This document shows positions 1 through 8,497 of a stretch of 36,126 nt of DNA, in pieces. This DNA comes from DASSWG01 sp041689995. Lineage in GTDB: Bacteria; Bacteroidota; Bacteroidia; Flavobacteriales; Flavobacteriaceae. Under the pieces are notes generated by a model. The model did no database searches and had not been told where the DNA came from. It saw nothing but the letters and a program-made list of their open reading frames with translations. Each line of letters begins with the position of its first letter. The first letter of the stretch is position 1. The stretch lies in NCBI GenBank assembly GCA_041689995.1, contig JBDNFD010000047.1:1-36126 (forward strand). Reading direction: 5' to 3'. The translations under genes were made by a program, and so were the position numbers.

Positions 1-80
1 CTCATCGCTCATCGCTCATCGCTCATCGCTCATCGCTCATCGCTCATCGCTCATCGCTCATCGCTCATCGCTCATCGCTC
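1..80. repeat. Perfect heptamer tandem array, CTCATCG
   Basis: Eleven uninterrupted copies of the 7-bp unit CTCATCG plus three further bases. Read on the minus strand the unit is CGATGAG (equivalently AGCGATG). The array begins at or before the window edge, so its full length is unknown. It includes the stop codon of prfB (72-74), whose last codons GAG CGA TGA are themselves one repeat unit. The phase AGCGATG is close to the AGCGAAT and AGCGATT units of the array at 5604-5691, so the two may share an origin. Confidence 0.95.
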
Positions 81-1167
81 TTTCTGCCCCATCATCATTA
101 AGTATGCTTTCAAAAACGGATCGATTTCCCCGTTCATCACATTTTCCACATTTCCTGTTTCTTCTCCCGTTCGAACGTCTTTTATTAATTTATAAGGTTG
201 CATCACATAATTCCGAATTTGGGAACCCCATTCTATTTTTTTCTTTCCTGCTTCAATTTTGTTCCGTGCTTCTTGACGTTTTTTCAACTCTATTTCATAT
301 AATTGCGATTTCAACAGTTTCATGGCTTTCGTTTTGTTGTCCAACTGGGAACGTGTTTCGGAATTTTCAATCACAATTCCGCTGGGAGCGTGGCGCAAAC
401 GCACCGCGGTTTCCACTTTATTCACATTTTGTCCGCCCGCACCAGAAGAACGCATGGTTTCCCAAGAAATATCTGCCGGGTTTATATCAATTTCAATGGA
501 ATCGTCGGCCAAGGGATAAACATATACGGATGCAAAAGAAGTATGGCGTTTAGCATTACTGTCAAAAGGGGAAATTCGGACCAATCGGTGCACGCCGTTT
601 TCACTTTTAAGCCAGCCAAAAGCATACTCGCCATCAATTTCTATCGTTACCGTTTTCACGCCTGCAACTTCCCCTGATTGGTAGTTGAGTTCTTTGGCAG
701 TAAATCCTTTTTTCTCGGTCCACATCAGGTACATTCGAAGTAACATTCCGGCCCAATCGCAACTTTCGGTGCCGCCAGCGCCCGCAGTAATTTGAAGAAT
801 TGCAGGAAGATTATCGCCTTCCTCCGAAAGCATGTTCTTGAATTCCAATTCTTCCACCTCATCCAAGGTTTTTTGGAAACGTGCTTGAAGGTCTTCCGCC
901 GAAGCTTCGCCTTCTTTATGGAATTCAAAAATCACTTCCAAATCATCGAAGAGCACGACCGCATTTTCGTAGCCTTCTACCCATTTTTTTTCTGCGCTGA
1001 TGTCTTTTAGTAAAAGTTCCGCAGCTTGTGAATCATTCCAAAATTCTGGCGCCAAGGTTTTTTCCTCAAGGTTTGCAATTTCTATTTTTTTCGCATCGAC
1101 GTCAAAGATATTGTCTTAGGGCGGTGATACGATCTTGGAGGTCTTTTATTTTATCGGAAACAATCAT
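72..1167 (-). CDS. prfB: Peptide chain release factor 2, with programmed +1 frameshift
   Basis: RF2 ends translation at UGA and UAA codons and triggers peptide release on the ribosome. The main frame carries the SPF codon-recognition motif (RISPFDS) and the GGQ catalytic motif (SGAGGQNVNK). The open frame alone begins only at a TTG (1055). Upstream, a short frame starts at ATG 1167, encodes MIVSDKIKDLQDRITALRQY-L and stops at TGA (1102-1104) in the context CTT TGA C. A +1 shift there joins it to DVDAKK and then the main frame, giving 364 residues, almost the E. coli length of 365. The joined N-terminus resembles the family (LRxYLD-DAKK), so the shift is real. A TATTTTTG promoter element lies at 1192-1199. 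The stop codon lies in the heptamer array. Confidence 0.97.
1101..1119 (-). promoter_or_regulatory. RF2 autoregulatory +1 frameshift site
   Basis: Minus-strand sequence CTAAGACAATATCTTTGAC. The slippery CTT, the in-frame TGA and the following C (CUU UGA C) are the universal RF2 site: when RF2 is scarce the UGA is read slowly and the ribosome slips +1. In most bacteria an AGGGGG-like Shine-Dalgarno element sits a few bases upstream of CUU. Here those positions read AGACAA, with no clear match. This fits the general neglect of Shine-Dalgarno pairing in Bacteroidota, though that link is an inference. Confidence 0.9.
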
Positions 1168-1191
1168 CTTTCTTTTGTTTTTAACGAAAGA

Positions 1192-1199
1192 CAAAAATA
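1192..1199 (-). promoter_or_regulatory. Putative -7 promoter element of prfB
   Basis: Minus-strand TATTTTTG matches the Bacteroidota -7 consensus TAnnTTTG and lies about 25 bases upstream of the prfB ATG (1167). I see no TTG at the usual -33 spacing, so the call rests on the -7 element alone. Confidence 0.55.
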
Positions 1200-1270
1200 A
1201 GGTTTACGGTGGTTCCGTAAAATTATTTCGGATTATTTTTTACTTTTAGGCCTTAAAGTAAAATAGAACT

Positions 1271-2287
1271 ATGATCGATTTAAGAAGCGATACCGTTACG
1301 AAACCAACTGAAGGAATGCGAAAAGCCATGATGTCCGCCGAAGTTGGCGACGATGTTTATCGCGAAGATCCGACGGTAAATGCCTTGGAAGAACGATTGG
1401 CGAAAATGTTTGGAAAATCAGACGCTTTGTTTTTTCCTTCTGGAAGTATGGCAAATCAAGCGGCCATCAAATTGCACACACAACCCGGGGAACAATTAAT
1501 TTGTGACAAATGGGCACATGTTTATAATTTTGAAGGTGGCGGAGCTTCCTTCAACAGCGGCGTTTCCTGTAAATTAGTGGATGGTGATCGAGGAATGATC
1601 ACTGCGGAACAAGTAGAAGAAGCCATCAATCCGCCCGATTTTTACCACAGTCCGTTGACTTCGCTTGTTTGTGTGGAAAATACGACGAACAAAGGCGGTG
1701 GTGCTTGTTACGATTTTAAAGAATTGAAACGCATCCGAAAAGTTTGTGATGAACATGATCTTGGTTTCCATCTCGATGGTGCACGATTGTTCAATGCATT
1801 GGTCGCCAAAAATGAAACCCCAAAAATGTACGGTGAAATTTTTGACACCATTTCCGTTTGTCTTTCAAAAGGATTGGGTTCGCCGGCGGGATCGGTTTTG
1901 ATCGGTGATGAAAATATCATGAAAAAGGCCCTTCGTGTCCGAAAAGTTTTGGGCGGGGCGATGCGACAAATTGGATTTTTGGCTGCTGCCGGAACATATT
2001 CATTGGATAATCATTTGGAACGTCTGGAGCATGATCACAATCGGGCCAAAGAATTAGGGGAAGTGTTGGGAAAGCAAACCTATGTCGCAAAGGTGCAACC
2101 GGTTGAAACAAATATTGTGATTTTTCAATTGGCTGAGGGAATTTCTGAAAAAGAATTTCTGGAAAAACTAAAAGCAAAAAACGTGCTTGTAAGTTCCATG
2201 GGTCAAGGAAAATTACGAATTGTTACCCATCTCGATTACTCCGAGGCAATGCACCGGGATTTTATAATGATTTTGGAAGAATTATAA
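1271..2287 (+). CDS. ltaE: Low-specificity L-threonine aldolase (PLP enzyme)
   Basis: This enzyme cleaves L-threonine or allo-threonine to glycine and acetaldehyde in the cytoplasm. The 338-residue protein starts with the hallmark MIDLRSDTVTKPT, has GDDVYREDPTVNALE around 27-41, the cofactor-binding HLDGAR at 167-172, and the Schiff-base lysine K200 in SVCLSKGLGSPAGSVL. Length and motifs are complete for the fold-type I aldolase family. It stands alone: prfB is divergent upstream and lpxD has its own promoter downstream. The leader before ATG is A-rich (AAGTAAAATAGAACT). A weak promoter-like TACTTTTA lies about 20-30 bases upstream and misses the final G. The closest alternative is another beta-eliminating lyase, but the N-terminal motif is specific to threonine aldolases. 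Confidence 0.95.
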   Translation: MIDLRSDTVTKPTEGMRKAMMSAEVGDDVYREDPTVNALEERLAKMFGKSDALFFPSGSMANQAAIKLHTQPGEQLICDKWAHVYNFEGGGASFNSGVSCKLVDGDRGMITAEQVEEAINPPDFYHSPLTSLVCVENTTNKGGGACYDFKELKRIRKVCDEHDLGFHLDGARLFNALVAKNETPKMYGEIFDTISVCLSKGLGSPAGSVLIGDENIMKKALRVRKVLGGAMRQIGFLAAAGTYSLDNHLERLEHDHNRAKELGEVLGKQTYVAKVQPVETNIVIFQLAEGISEKEFLEKLKAKNVLVSSMGQGKLRIVTHLDYSEAMHRDFIMILEEL

Positions 2288-2385
2288 GTCCGGTTCAGAA
2301 TTTAATTCCGGTATAACAAAATGATCTTCAAATAATATTAGCGGGTTTGAATTTCGCTAATCACCATTCTATCGTTAATTTTTTC

Positions 2386-2393
2386 TATTTTTG
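2386..2393 (+). promoter_or_regulatory. Putative -7 element of the lpx operon; probably leaderless start
   Basis: TATTTTTG matches TAnnTTTG. Only five bases (TCCAA) separate its G from the lpxD ATG at 2399. Since this element centres about seven bases before the transcription start, the mRNA would begin at or next to the start codon. No TTG is seen at standard -33 spacing. Confidence 0.55.
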
Positions 2394-2398
2394 TCCAA

Positions 2399-3427
2399 AT
2401 GAAATTCACAGCTGAACAAATAGCCGAAATCCTGAACGGGGAAATAGTGGGAAATCCCGGGACAGAGGTTTTTAAATTGGCAAAAATAGAAGAAGGATCG
2501 AAAGGTTCCCTAACATTTTTGTCCAATCGGAAATATCTTAATTTCATTTATTCCACCAACGCCTCTATATGTATCGTTGGGAAGGATTTTACTCCTGAAA
2601 AAAAAATCGCCGCTACACTTATCAAGGTGAAAGATCCATACCAATCTTTTTCCAAATTATTGGAATATTATAATCAAGTGAAATTGAACAAATCAGGAAT
2701 CGAAACACCAAGTTTTATTTCCGAGTCGGCACATTATGGAGAAAACAGCTATATTGGCGCTTTCGCTTATATTGGCAATAATGTGAGTTTGGGGAATAAT
2801 GTGAAAATATATCCAAATGTTTATATTGGTGACAATGTCATTATTGGCAATGATGTCATGGTATTTTCCGGAGCAAAAATTTATTCCGAAACATTGATCG
2901 GAAACTCCTGTGTGATTCAAAGCGGGGCGGTTATTGGTTCCGATGGATTTGGATTTGCGCCGAAGGAAGAAGGCGATTACAGCAAAATCCCACAAATCGG
3001 AAATGTGATTTTGGAAGATTATGTGGATATTGGCGCCGGAACCACTATCGATCGGGCAACTTTGGGCTCCACAATAATAAGGGAAGGGGTGAAATTGGAC
3101 AATCAAATCCAAATAGCCCACAATGTTGAAATTGGTGAAAATACAGTGATTGCCGCCCAAACAGGAGTCGCGGGATCCGCAAAAATCGGAAAAAATTGTA
3201 TGATAGGTGGGCAAGTTGGAATTGTGGGTCATATTACAATTGGTGATCGTGTAAAAATTCAGGCCCAATCTGGAATTGGCAGAAACGTGAAAGACGATGA
3301 AATTTTACAAGGTTCACCGGCACTGAATTATGGCGACTATAACAAATCTTATGTACATTTTAAAAATTTACCGAAGTTTATTGAGAAAATAGAAGAACTT
3401 GAAAAAAAGTTGAACTCCAATGGATAA
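2399..3427 (+). CDS. lpxD: UDP-3-O-(3-hydroxyacyl)glucosamine N-acyltransferase LpxD
   Basis: LpxD adds the second 3-hydroxyacyl chain, from acyl-ACP, to the glucosamine nitrogen, the third step of lipid A synthesis on the cytoplasmic side of the inner membrane. The 342-residue protein has the N-terminal uridine-binding domain (about 1-100), then a left-handed parallel beta helix of hexapeptide repeats (IGxxVxIGxxV pattern, about 110-310), and a short C-terminal helical tail (EKIEELEKKL). H241 in the LDNQIQIAHNVEIG segment corresponds to the catalytic His of E. coli LpxD, and GSDGFGFA is at 180-187. It overlaps lpxC/fabZ by eight bases (ATGGATAA), so the two are probably translationally coupled. 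A second LpxD-like gene lies at 6324-7259. Confidence 0.96.
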   Translation: MKFTAEQIAEILNGEIVGNPGTEVFKLAKIEEGSKGSLTFLSNRKYLNFIYSTNASICIVGKDFTPEKKIAATLIKVKDPYQSFSKLLEYYNQVKLNKSGIETPSFISESAHYGENSYIGAFAYIGNNVSLGNNVKIYPNVYIGDNVIIGNDVMVFSGAKIYSETLIGNSCVIQSGAVIGSDGFGFAPKEEGDYSKIPQIGNVILEDYVDIGAGTTIDRATLGSTIIREGVKLDNQIQIAHNVEIGENTVIAAQTGVAGSAKIGKNCMIGGQVGIVGHITIGDRVKIQAQSGIGRNVKDDEILQGSPALNYGDYNKSYVHFKNLPKFIEKIEELEKKLNSNG

Positions 3428-4826
3428 GAAAACAAACAAACAGCGGACCATCAAAAAAGAATCCACCTTGGTCGGCGTTGGGCTCCACACGGGTAAAAAG
3501 GTAACTTTAACATTTAAACCTGCACCCGAAAATCATGGATATGCTTTTAAAAGAGTTGATTTGGAAGGTAGTCCCATAATACCTGCAGAAGCTATTTATG
3601 TTGTAAGCACGGAGCGGGGCACTCGTTTGGAAAAAAACGGGGTGGACATCCAAACTTCGGAACATGTGCTTGCAGCTTGCGTGGGCTTAGAAATTGATAA
3701 TGTTTTAATTGAACTGGATTCTTCCGAACCACCGATTATGGACGGATCCGCAAAATTTTTTGTGGAAGCCCTGGAAGAAGCCGGAATCGTAGAACAAGAG
3801 ACGGACCGTGAAGAATATGTGGTTAAAGAAATAATTTCCTATTCCGATATAGAAACCGGAAGCGAAATAATTTTGATGCCGGCAGAGGAGTATGAAGTAA
3901 CGACCATGGTCGATTTTGGCACCAAAGTTTTGGGTACGCAGAATGCTTCCATTAAAAATCTTTCCGAATTTAAAAATGAAATTTCCGATGCCCGCACCTT
4001 TAGTTTCCTTCATGAATTGGAAACTTTATTGGAGCATGGACTGATCCGCGGCGGCGATCTGAACAATGCGATCGTTTATGTGGACAAAGAATTATCGCCT
4101 GAAACCACCGAAAAATTGAAGACGGCTTTTGGAAGAAATTCCATTTCAATCAAACCAAATGGCATTTTGGACAATTTGACATTACATTATCCGAACGAGG
4201 CGGCGCGGCATAAATTGTTGGATGTTATCGGCGATTTGGCTTTGGTGGGTGTTCGCATCCGCGGAAAAGTGATTGCTAATAAACCGGGTCATTTTGTGAA
4301 CACACAATTTGCCAAAAAACTGGCCAAAACCATTAAATTGGAAAAAAGGAACAAGGTGCCCCAAATCAATTTGAGCCAAGAACCTTTAATGGACATCAAC
4401 CAAATTATGGCGATGCTGCCACATCGACAACCTTTCCTGTTTTTGGACAAAATATTCGAGTTGTCGCCCACGCATGTGGTTGGCATAAAGAACGTGACCA
4501 TGAACGAATCTTTTTTTGCCGGACATTTTCCCGGAGCTCCTGTTATGCCCGGCGTATTGATCGTAGAGGCCATGGCGCAAACAGGGGGGATCCTTATTCT
4601 AAGCACCGTGCCAGATCCTGAAAATTATCTTACCTATTTCATGAAAATTGATAAGGTGAAATTCAAACGAAAGGTTGTTCCCGGTGATACCTTGGTTTTT
4701 AAATGTGATTTAATTTCACCCATTCGACGAGGAATCTGCCGTATGCGGGGTTATGCTTACGCCAACGATAAATTATGCTGCGAAGCTGAATTGATGGCGC
4801 AAATCTCAAAAATATCTGAATCATGA
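3420..4826 (+). CDS. lpxC/fabZ: Bifunctional LpxC deacetylase / FabZ dehydratase
   Basis: The fusion combines UDP-3-O-acyl-GlcNAc deacetylase (LpxC, the committed step of lipid A synthesis) with 3-hydroxyacyl-ACP dehydratase (FabZ, of fatty acid elongation). Residues about 8-305 are LpxC: the zinc ligands appear as H82 (in SEHVLAA), H264 and D268 (in RHKLLDVIGDLALVG), with E81 as the likely base and H291 in KPGHFVNTQ. Residues about 325-468 are FabZ: LPHRQPFLFLDKI, then catalytic H369 and E383 in AGHFPGAPVMPGVLIVEAMA. One chain of 468 residues is the usual arrangement in Bacteroidota and puts two enzymes that compete for 3-hydroxyacyl-ACP in fixed ratio. The ATG lies in the lpxD tail, and the stop overlaps the lpxA start by four bases (ATGA). 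Confidence 0.97.
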   Translation: MDKKTNKQRTIKKESTLVGVGLHTGKKVTLTFKPAPENHGYAFKRVDLEGSPIIPAEAIYVVSTERGTRLEKNGVDIQTSEHVLAACVGLEIDNVLIELDSSEPPIMDGSAKFFVEALEEAGIVEQETDREEYVVKEIISYSDIETGSEIILMPAEEYEVTTMVDFGTKVLGTQNASIKNLSEFKNEISDARTFSFLHELETLLEHGLIRGGDLNNAIVYVDKELSPETTEKLKTAFGRNSISIKPNGILDNLTLHYPNEAARHKLLDVIGDLALVGVRIRGKVIANKPGHFVNTQFAKKLAKTIKLEKRNKVPQINLSQEPLMDINQIMAMLPHRQPFLFLDKIFELSPTHVVGIKNVTMNESFFAGHFPGAPVMPGVLIVEAMAQTGGILILSTVPDPENYLTYFMKIDKVKFKRKVVPGDTLVFKCDLISPIRRGICRMRGYAYANDKLCCEAELMAQISKISES

Positions 4827-5605
4827 ACCAGCCTTTAGCTTATGTGCATCCAGGAGCAAGAATTGCAAAAAATGTTGTGATTGAACCCTTTACGACCATT
4901 CACAATAATGTGGTGATTGGCGAAGGAACTTGGATCGGATCTAATGTGACCATTATGGAAGGTGCGCGAATTGGTAAAAATGTAAGTATTTTTCCTGGAG
5001 CTGTGATTTCCGCTGTTCCGCAGGATAAAAAATTCAACGATGAAGATACCATCACGGAAATAGGCGACAATACAACTATTCGGGAATGTGTGACCATTAA
5101 CCGTGGAACCACCGACCGGAGGAAAACCAAGATCGGAAAGAATTGTTGGATCATGGCTTATTGCCATATTGCGCATGACTGCGTGGTGGGCGATAACTGT
5201 ATTTTTTCCAACAACAGTACTTTGGCGGGGCATATTGTTGTGGGTGAATATGTTATTTTGGCAGGAATGGCGGCTGTTCAGCAGTTTTGCCATATCGGTG
5301 CGCACGCATTTGTCACCGGTGGTTCATTGGTGCGGAAAGATGTTCCGCCTTATGTAAAGGCCGGGCGGGAACCTTTATCTTTTGTTGGAATAAATTCCAT
5401 CGGTCTTCGTCGTCGTGGTTTTTCCACAGAAAAAATTAGGGAAATTCAAAATATTTACCGGATTTTATACCAAAAAAATTATAATAATTCTCAAGCTGCG
5501 GCTATTATCGAAGCGGAAATGGAAGCAACTTCCGAACGCGATGAAATTTTGGAATTTATTAAAAATTCCCAACGTGGCATTATGAAAGGGTATTTTAGTA
5601 ATTAG
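4823..5605 (+). CDS. lpxA: Acyl-ACP:UDP-N-acetylglucosamine O-acyltransferase LpxA
   Basis: LpxA transfers a 3-hydroxyacyl chain to the 3-OH of UDP-GlcNAc, the first and reversible step of lipid A synthesis. The 260-residue protein begins with hexapeptide repeats of a left-handed beta helix (from IHPGARIAKNVVI-like VHPGA at 8-12) and ends with a helical domain. H118 in CHIAHDCVVGDN matches the catalytic His125 of E. coli LpxA, and H115 its neighbour; the NNSTLAGH segment follows. The signature GLRRRGFS, near residue 193, is typical of LpxA. The start overlaps the lpxC/fabZ stop as ATGA, completing a three-gene overlapping operon. Its stop codon TAG merges with the degenerate heptamer array that follows. 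Confidence 0.96.
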   Translation: MNQPLAYVHPGARIAKNVVIEPFTTIHNNVVIGEGTWIGSNVTIMEGARIGKNVSIFPGAVISAVPQDKKFNDEDTITEIGDNTTIRECVTINRGTTDRRKTKIGKNCWIMAYCHIAHDCVVGDNCIFSNNSTLAGHIVVGEYVILAGMAAVQQFCHIGAHAFVTGGSLVRKDVPPYVKAGREPLSFVGINSIGLRRRGFSTEKIREIQNIYRILYQKNYNNSQAAAIIEAEMEATSERDEILEFIKNSQRGIMKGYFSN

Positions 5606-5691
5606 GGAATAGCGAATGGGGATTAGCGAATAGGGGAATAGGGAATTAGCGATTAGCGAATAGCGAATAACAAATAACCAATAACTTATAA
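5604..5691. repeat. Degenerate heptamer array between lpxA and efp
   Basis: About twelve imperfect 7-bp units, parsed as AGGGAAT, AGCGAAT, GGGGATT, AGCGAAT, then variants with single-base insertions, ending AACAAAT, AACCAAT, AACTTAT. It fills nearly all of the lpxA-efp gap. Its first bases overlap the lpxA stop codon, as the array at 1-80 overlaps the prfB stop. On the minus strand it reads as a spurious open frame rich in YSL-I-NSLF peptides. Confidence 0.85.
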
Positions 5692-5698
5692 CTAAAAA

Positions 5699-6265
5699 AT
5701 GGCAAGTACAAGCGACATCAGAAACGGATTGTGCATCCGATATAACAACGATATTTACAAGATCATCAAATTTTTGCACGTAAAACCAGGGAAAGGACCA
5801 GCTTTTGTCCGCACAAAACTCAGGAGCGTGACTACCGGCAAAGTACTGGAAAACACATTTTCAGGGGGGCATAAAATAGAAGAGGTCCGTGTGGAAACGC
5901 ATAAATTCCAATTTTTGTACCATGATGGCGAATTCTATCATTTTATGAATACGGAGGATTATACGCAGATTCGTTTGTTGGAAGCTGCTTTGGATGCCGC
6001 GGGTTTGTTGAAGGAAGGGGAAGTGGTGACCGTGATCATAAATTCGGAGGATAATATGCCACTTTCTGTGGAAATGCCGCCCAGCGTTGTTTTGGAAGTA
6101 ACCAGCACCGAACCTGGAGTGAAAGGAAATACGGCCACAAACGCACTAAAACCTGCCGTTGTTGAAACTGGCGCGGAAGTAAATGTGCCATTATTTATCA
6201 ACGAAGGCGATAAAATCAGGATTGAAACTGAAAAAGGAACTTATAAAGAAAGAGTAAAGGAGTAA
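5699..6265 (+). CDS. efp: Elongation factor P
   Basis: EF-P enters the ribosomal E site and relieves stalling at runs of proline. The 188-residue protein has the three-domain family length: KOW-like domain I (about 1-63), OB domain II (about 64-126) and OB domain III (about 127-188, GVKGNTATNALKPA). The loop tip HVKPGKGPAF carries K32, equivalent to the E. coli K34 that is post-translationally modified. No modification enzyme gene is visible nearby, so whether this lysine is modified cannot be told. The ATG directly follows an A-rich stretch (ACTAAAAA) that ends the tandem array. An LpxD-like gene follows 58 bases downstream on the same strand. Confidence 0.96.
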   Translation: MASTSDIRNGLCIRYNNDIYKIIKFLHVKPGKGPAFVRTKLRSVTTGKVLENTFSGGHKIEEVRVETHKFQFLYHDGEFYHFMNTEDYTQIRLLEAALDAAGLLKEGEVVTVIINSEDNMPLSVEMPPSVVLEVTSTEPGVKGNTATNALKPAVVETGAEVNVPLFINEGDKIRIETEKGTYKERVKE

Positions 6266-6323
6266 AAGTGTTCAGTTGACGAAACTCAGCGATTCAAAAT
6301 TCAAAATTCATCAGATATTTTAA

Positions 6324-7259
6324 ATGAAATTTCCGCAATCACATACTTTAAAACAAATTGCAACTTTAATTTCTTCGGAATTTATTGGCGATCCAGATTT
6401 TCCAATTTTGGGAATGAACGAAATTCATGTGGTTAATGAAGGAGATATTGTTTTTGTCGATCATCCCAAATATTACCAAAAAGCGTTGGACTCAAAAGCT
6501 TCGGTCGTTTTGATTAATAAGCAAGTTGATTGCCCAGAGGGAAAAACCTTGCTGATTTCTGACGATCCGTTTCGTGATTTCAACAAATTGACGGAATATT
6601 TCAAACCTTTCGAAAAGTCGGTCAATATTATATCCGATTCTGCAGAAATAGGAAAGAATACCATTGTTCAACACAATGTTTTTATTGGAAATCATGTCGT
6701 GATCGGTGAAAATTGCCTAATTCACTCTAATGTCAGCATTTACGATCACACCATAATTGGAAACAATGTGATTATCCATGCGGGAACTGTGTTGGGCGCA
6801 GACGCATTTTATTATAAAAACCGACCAGAAGGTTATGATAAATTGCTATCTGGCGGGCGGGTGGTTTTAAAAAATAGTGTTGAACTAGGCGCGCTTTGCA
6901 CCATTGATAAAGGCGTGAGCGGTGACACCATTATTGGTGAAGGAACAAAAATTGACAATCAAGTACATGTTGGCCACGACACAGTAATCGGGAAAAAATG
7001 CCTGATCGCCTCTCAAACCGGTATTGCGGGATGTGTGGTAATTGAAGATGAAGTTATTATTTGGGGCCAAGTAGGGATTATCAGCGACGTTACAATCGCC
7101 AAAGGAACAGAAATTTTTGCACAGTCCGGGATTTCAAAAAGCACCTTGGGAAACACAAAATATTTTGGAAGCCCGGCAGTCGAGGCGAGAAAACATTTGA
7201 AAGAAATGGCAGCTATTCGGCAAATTCCCGAACTTCTCAAAAAATCACAGAAAAAATAG
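6324..7259 (+). CDS. LpxD-like N-acyltransferase paralogue (left-handed beta helix)
   Basis: A second LpxD-family protein of 311 residues, 31 shorter than the lpxD product at 2399. It has an N-terminal domain (1-100, ISSEFIGDPDFPILGMNEI), hexapeptide repeats (about 105-280, IGNHVVIGENCLIHSNV) and the catalytic-His segment DNQVHVGHDTVIG with H218 matching LpxD. The LpxD motif GSDGFGF is changed here to GADAFYY (158-164), which suggests a different acyl donor or sugar acceptor. It is not part of the overlapping lpx operon and follows efp, a context I believe is common in flavobacteria. It may make an alternative lipid A acylation or act on another nucleotide sugar. Its catalytic residue is intact, so I do not regard it as decayed. 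Confidence 0.85.
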   Translation: MKFPQSHTLKQIATLISSEFIGDPDFPILGMNEIHVVNEGDIVFVDHPKYYQKALDSKASVVLINKQVDCPEGKTLLISDDPFRDFNKLTEYFKPFEKSVNIISDSAEIGKNTIVQHNVFIGNHVVIGENCLIHSNVSIYDHTIIGNNVIIHAGTVLGADAFYYKNRPEGYDKLLSGGRVVLKNSVELGALCTIDKGVSGDTIIGEGTKIDNQVHVGHDTVIGKKCLIASQTGIAGCVVIEDEVIIWGQVGIISDVTIAKGTEIFAQSGISKSTLGNTKYFGSPAVEARKHLKEMAAIRQIPELLKKSQKK

Positions 7260-7294
7260 TGCATTTTAAGATTTAATTCTTTGTATTTTCGGTT

Positions 7295-8404
7295 ATGCTT
7301 GAAAAACAATCTGCCATACTGAGAACGACTTTTCTCTTTTGGCTGCTCGCAAAACTGATCAGTTATAAAGTTTGGTTGGCCGAGCGGTTTTATCTCTTGG
7401 TTCCGCCCTTCGGTTTTTTGGACAATTTACCTTCAGAAGTACATTTGGGTTTGTTCATTTCTTCCTTGCTTTTATTGGTTTTTCTACTTGTTTTCCCCAA
7501 AAATAGAACTTTGCTCTTTTTCTTATTAGGTATAGAAATTTTGGCTTGCTCATTGGATATCACCCGCTGGCAGCCTTGGGAATATCAATATCTTTTTATT
7601 ATTTTTATTTTTCTGATTAACAGAAAAGATAAAAAGGGTTTTTTCACGGCATTGATATTCCTTCTGAGCTTGATCTATATTTTCAGTGGGTTGCACAAAT
7701 TCAACGGCGCATATTTGTATGCAACCTGGGGAAGAATGATTTTGAGTGGTTTTTTGAATATTTCCTCGGAAATGATCAAAAATCATTTCATACATTATTT
7801 GGGGCTTTTACTTCCTTTGATCGAAATTGGCGGCGGACTTGCTTTGTTGATTTTAAAAAACAAAAAAACTCCCGCCTTGGTTTTAATGACGATGCATTTT
7901 TTTATCTTGATCCTTATTGGTCCGCTTGGAAGCGATTATAATATGGTTGTATGGCCGTGGAATGTTGCAATGATTTTTCTGCTGTATTTCCTTTTTTTTA
8001 AAAACTCGAAAAGTTTTTCACCGAAATATATTCTACGCGGGGCAAATCCGATTATTTTGGTTTTTTGGGCACTATTGCCATTGTTCAATTTTGTGGGATA
8101 TTGGGATCTTTATTTGTATTCGGCATTGTATTCGGGCAAAGAAATTCGACTTGATGTCTGTTTTTCCGAAACAAAGAAAACTGCAGGATTGCTTCCATTC
8201 ACTTCAGAAAAAGACGGCATCGTTAATTGCGATCACGATGCAAGATTGCCTTTGTTCCAATGGACTTTCGATGAAATGAACGTTCCCCCATATCCCGCAT
8301 TATGGTATTACAAAAAGTTCAAAAAGGAATGGATGGAAGAATATGGTGAAGCGGATTTTATTTTATATTCCTATCCTTATGCCGAGAATACGATAATGAA
8401 ATGA
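7295..8404 (+). CDS. Uncharacterised polytopic inner-membrane protein
   Basis: A 369-residue protein with about eight or nine hydrophobic segments between residues 1 and 270 (for example FISSLLLLVFLLVF, YLFIIFIFLI, ALIFLLSLIYIF, FFILILIG, MIFLLYFLFF) and a soluble C-terminal part of about 100 residues. Notable polar-aromatic stretches are DITRWQPWEYQY and FSGLHKFNGAYLYATWGRM; aromatic and lysine/histidine residues at helix ends recall the HTTM/DoxX-like membrane families, but I cannot assign it firmly. The start ATG at 7295 precedes the first hydrophobic segment. It lies between the LpxD paralogue and sucD and may be transcribed with the former (35-base gap). Function unknown. Confidence 0.75.
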   Translation: MLEKQSAILRTTFLFWLLAKLISYKVWLAERFYLLVPPFGFLDNLPSEVHLGLFISSLLLLVFLLVFPKNRTLLFFLLGIEILACSLDITRWQPWEYQYLFIIFIFLINRKDKKGFFTALIFLLSLIYIFSGLHKFNGAYLYATWGRMILSGFLNISSEMIKNHFIHYLGLLLPLIEIGGGLALLILKNKKTPALVLMTMHFFILILIGPLGSDYNMVVWPWNVAMIFLLYFLFFKNSKSFSPKYILRGANPIILVFWALLPLFNFVGYWDLYLYSALYSGKEIRLDVCFSETKKTAGLLPFTSEKDGIVNCDHDARLPLFQWTFDEMNVPPYPALWYYKKFKKEWMEEYGEADFILYSYPYAENTIMK

Positions 8405-8447
8405 GGAAATGGGGCATAAAATAGAAAAATAAGCCGCATAAAATTTT

Positions 8448-8475
8448 TTGGGCTTTGCTTAAAAAACTACATTTG
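8448..8475 (+). promoter_or_regulatory. Promoter of sucD (TTG-N17-TACATTTG)
   Basis: TTG at 8448-8450, a 17-base spacer, then TACATTTG at 8468-8475. Both match the Bacteroidota -33/-7 consensus. Transcription would start near 8481, leaving a short leader before the ATG at 8498. Confidence 0.8.
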
Positions 8476-8497
8476 CAAAGCAAAAATTCAAATAATC

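Noticed and set aside
1..80. CRISPR-like array
   Set aside because: The units are 7 bp without spacers, so it is a microsatellite; no cas genes are present in the window.
5465..5779. A minus-strand frame of 104 codons across lpxA, the heptamer array and efp
   Set aside because: Its repeated YSL-I-NSLF peptides come from the tandem array; it crosses two real genes.
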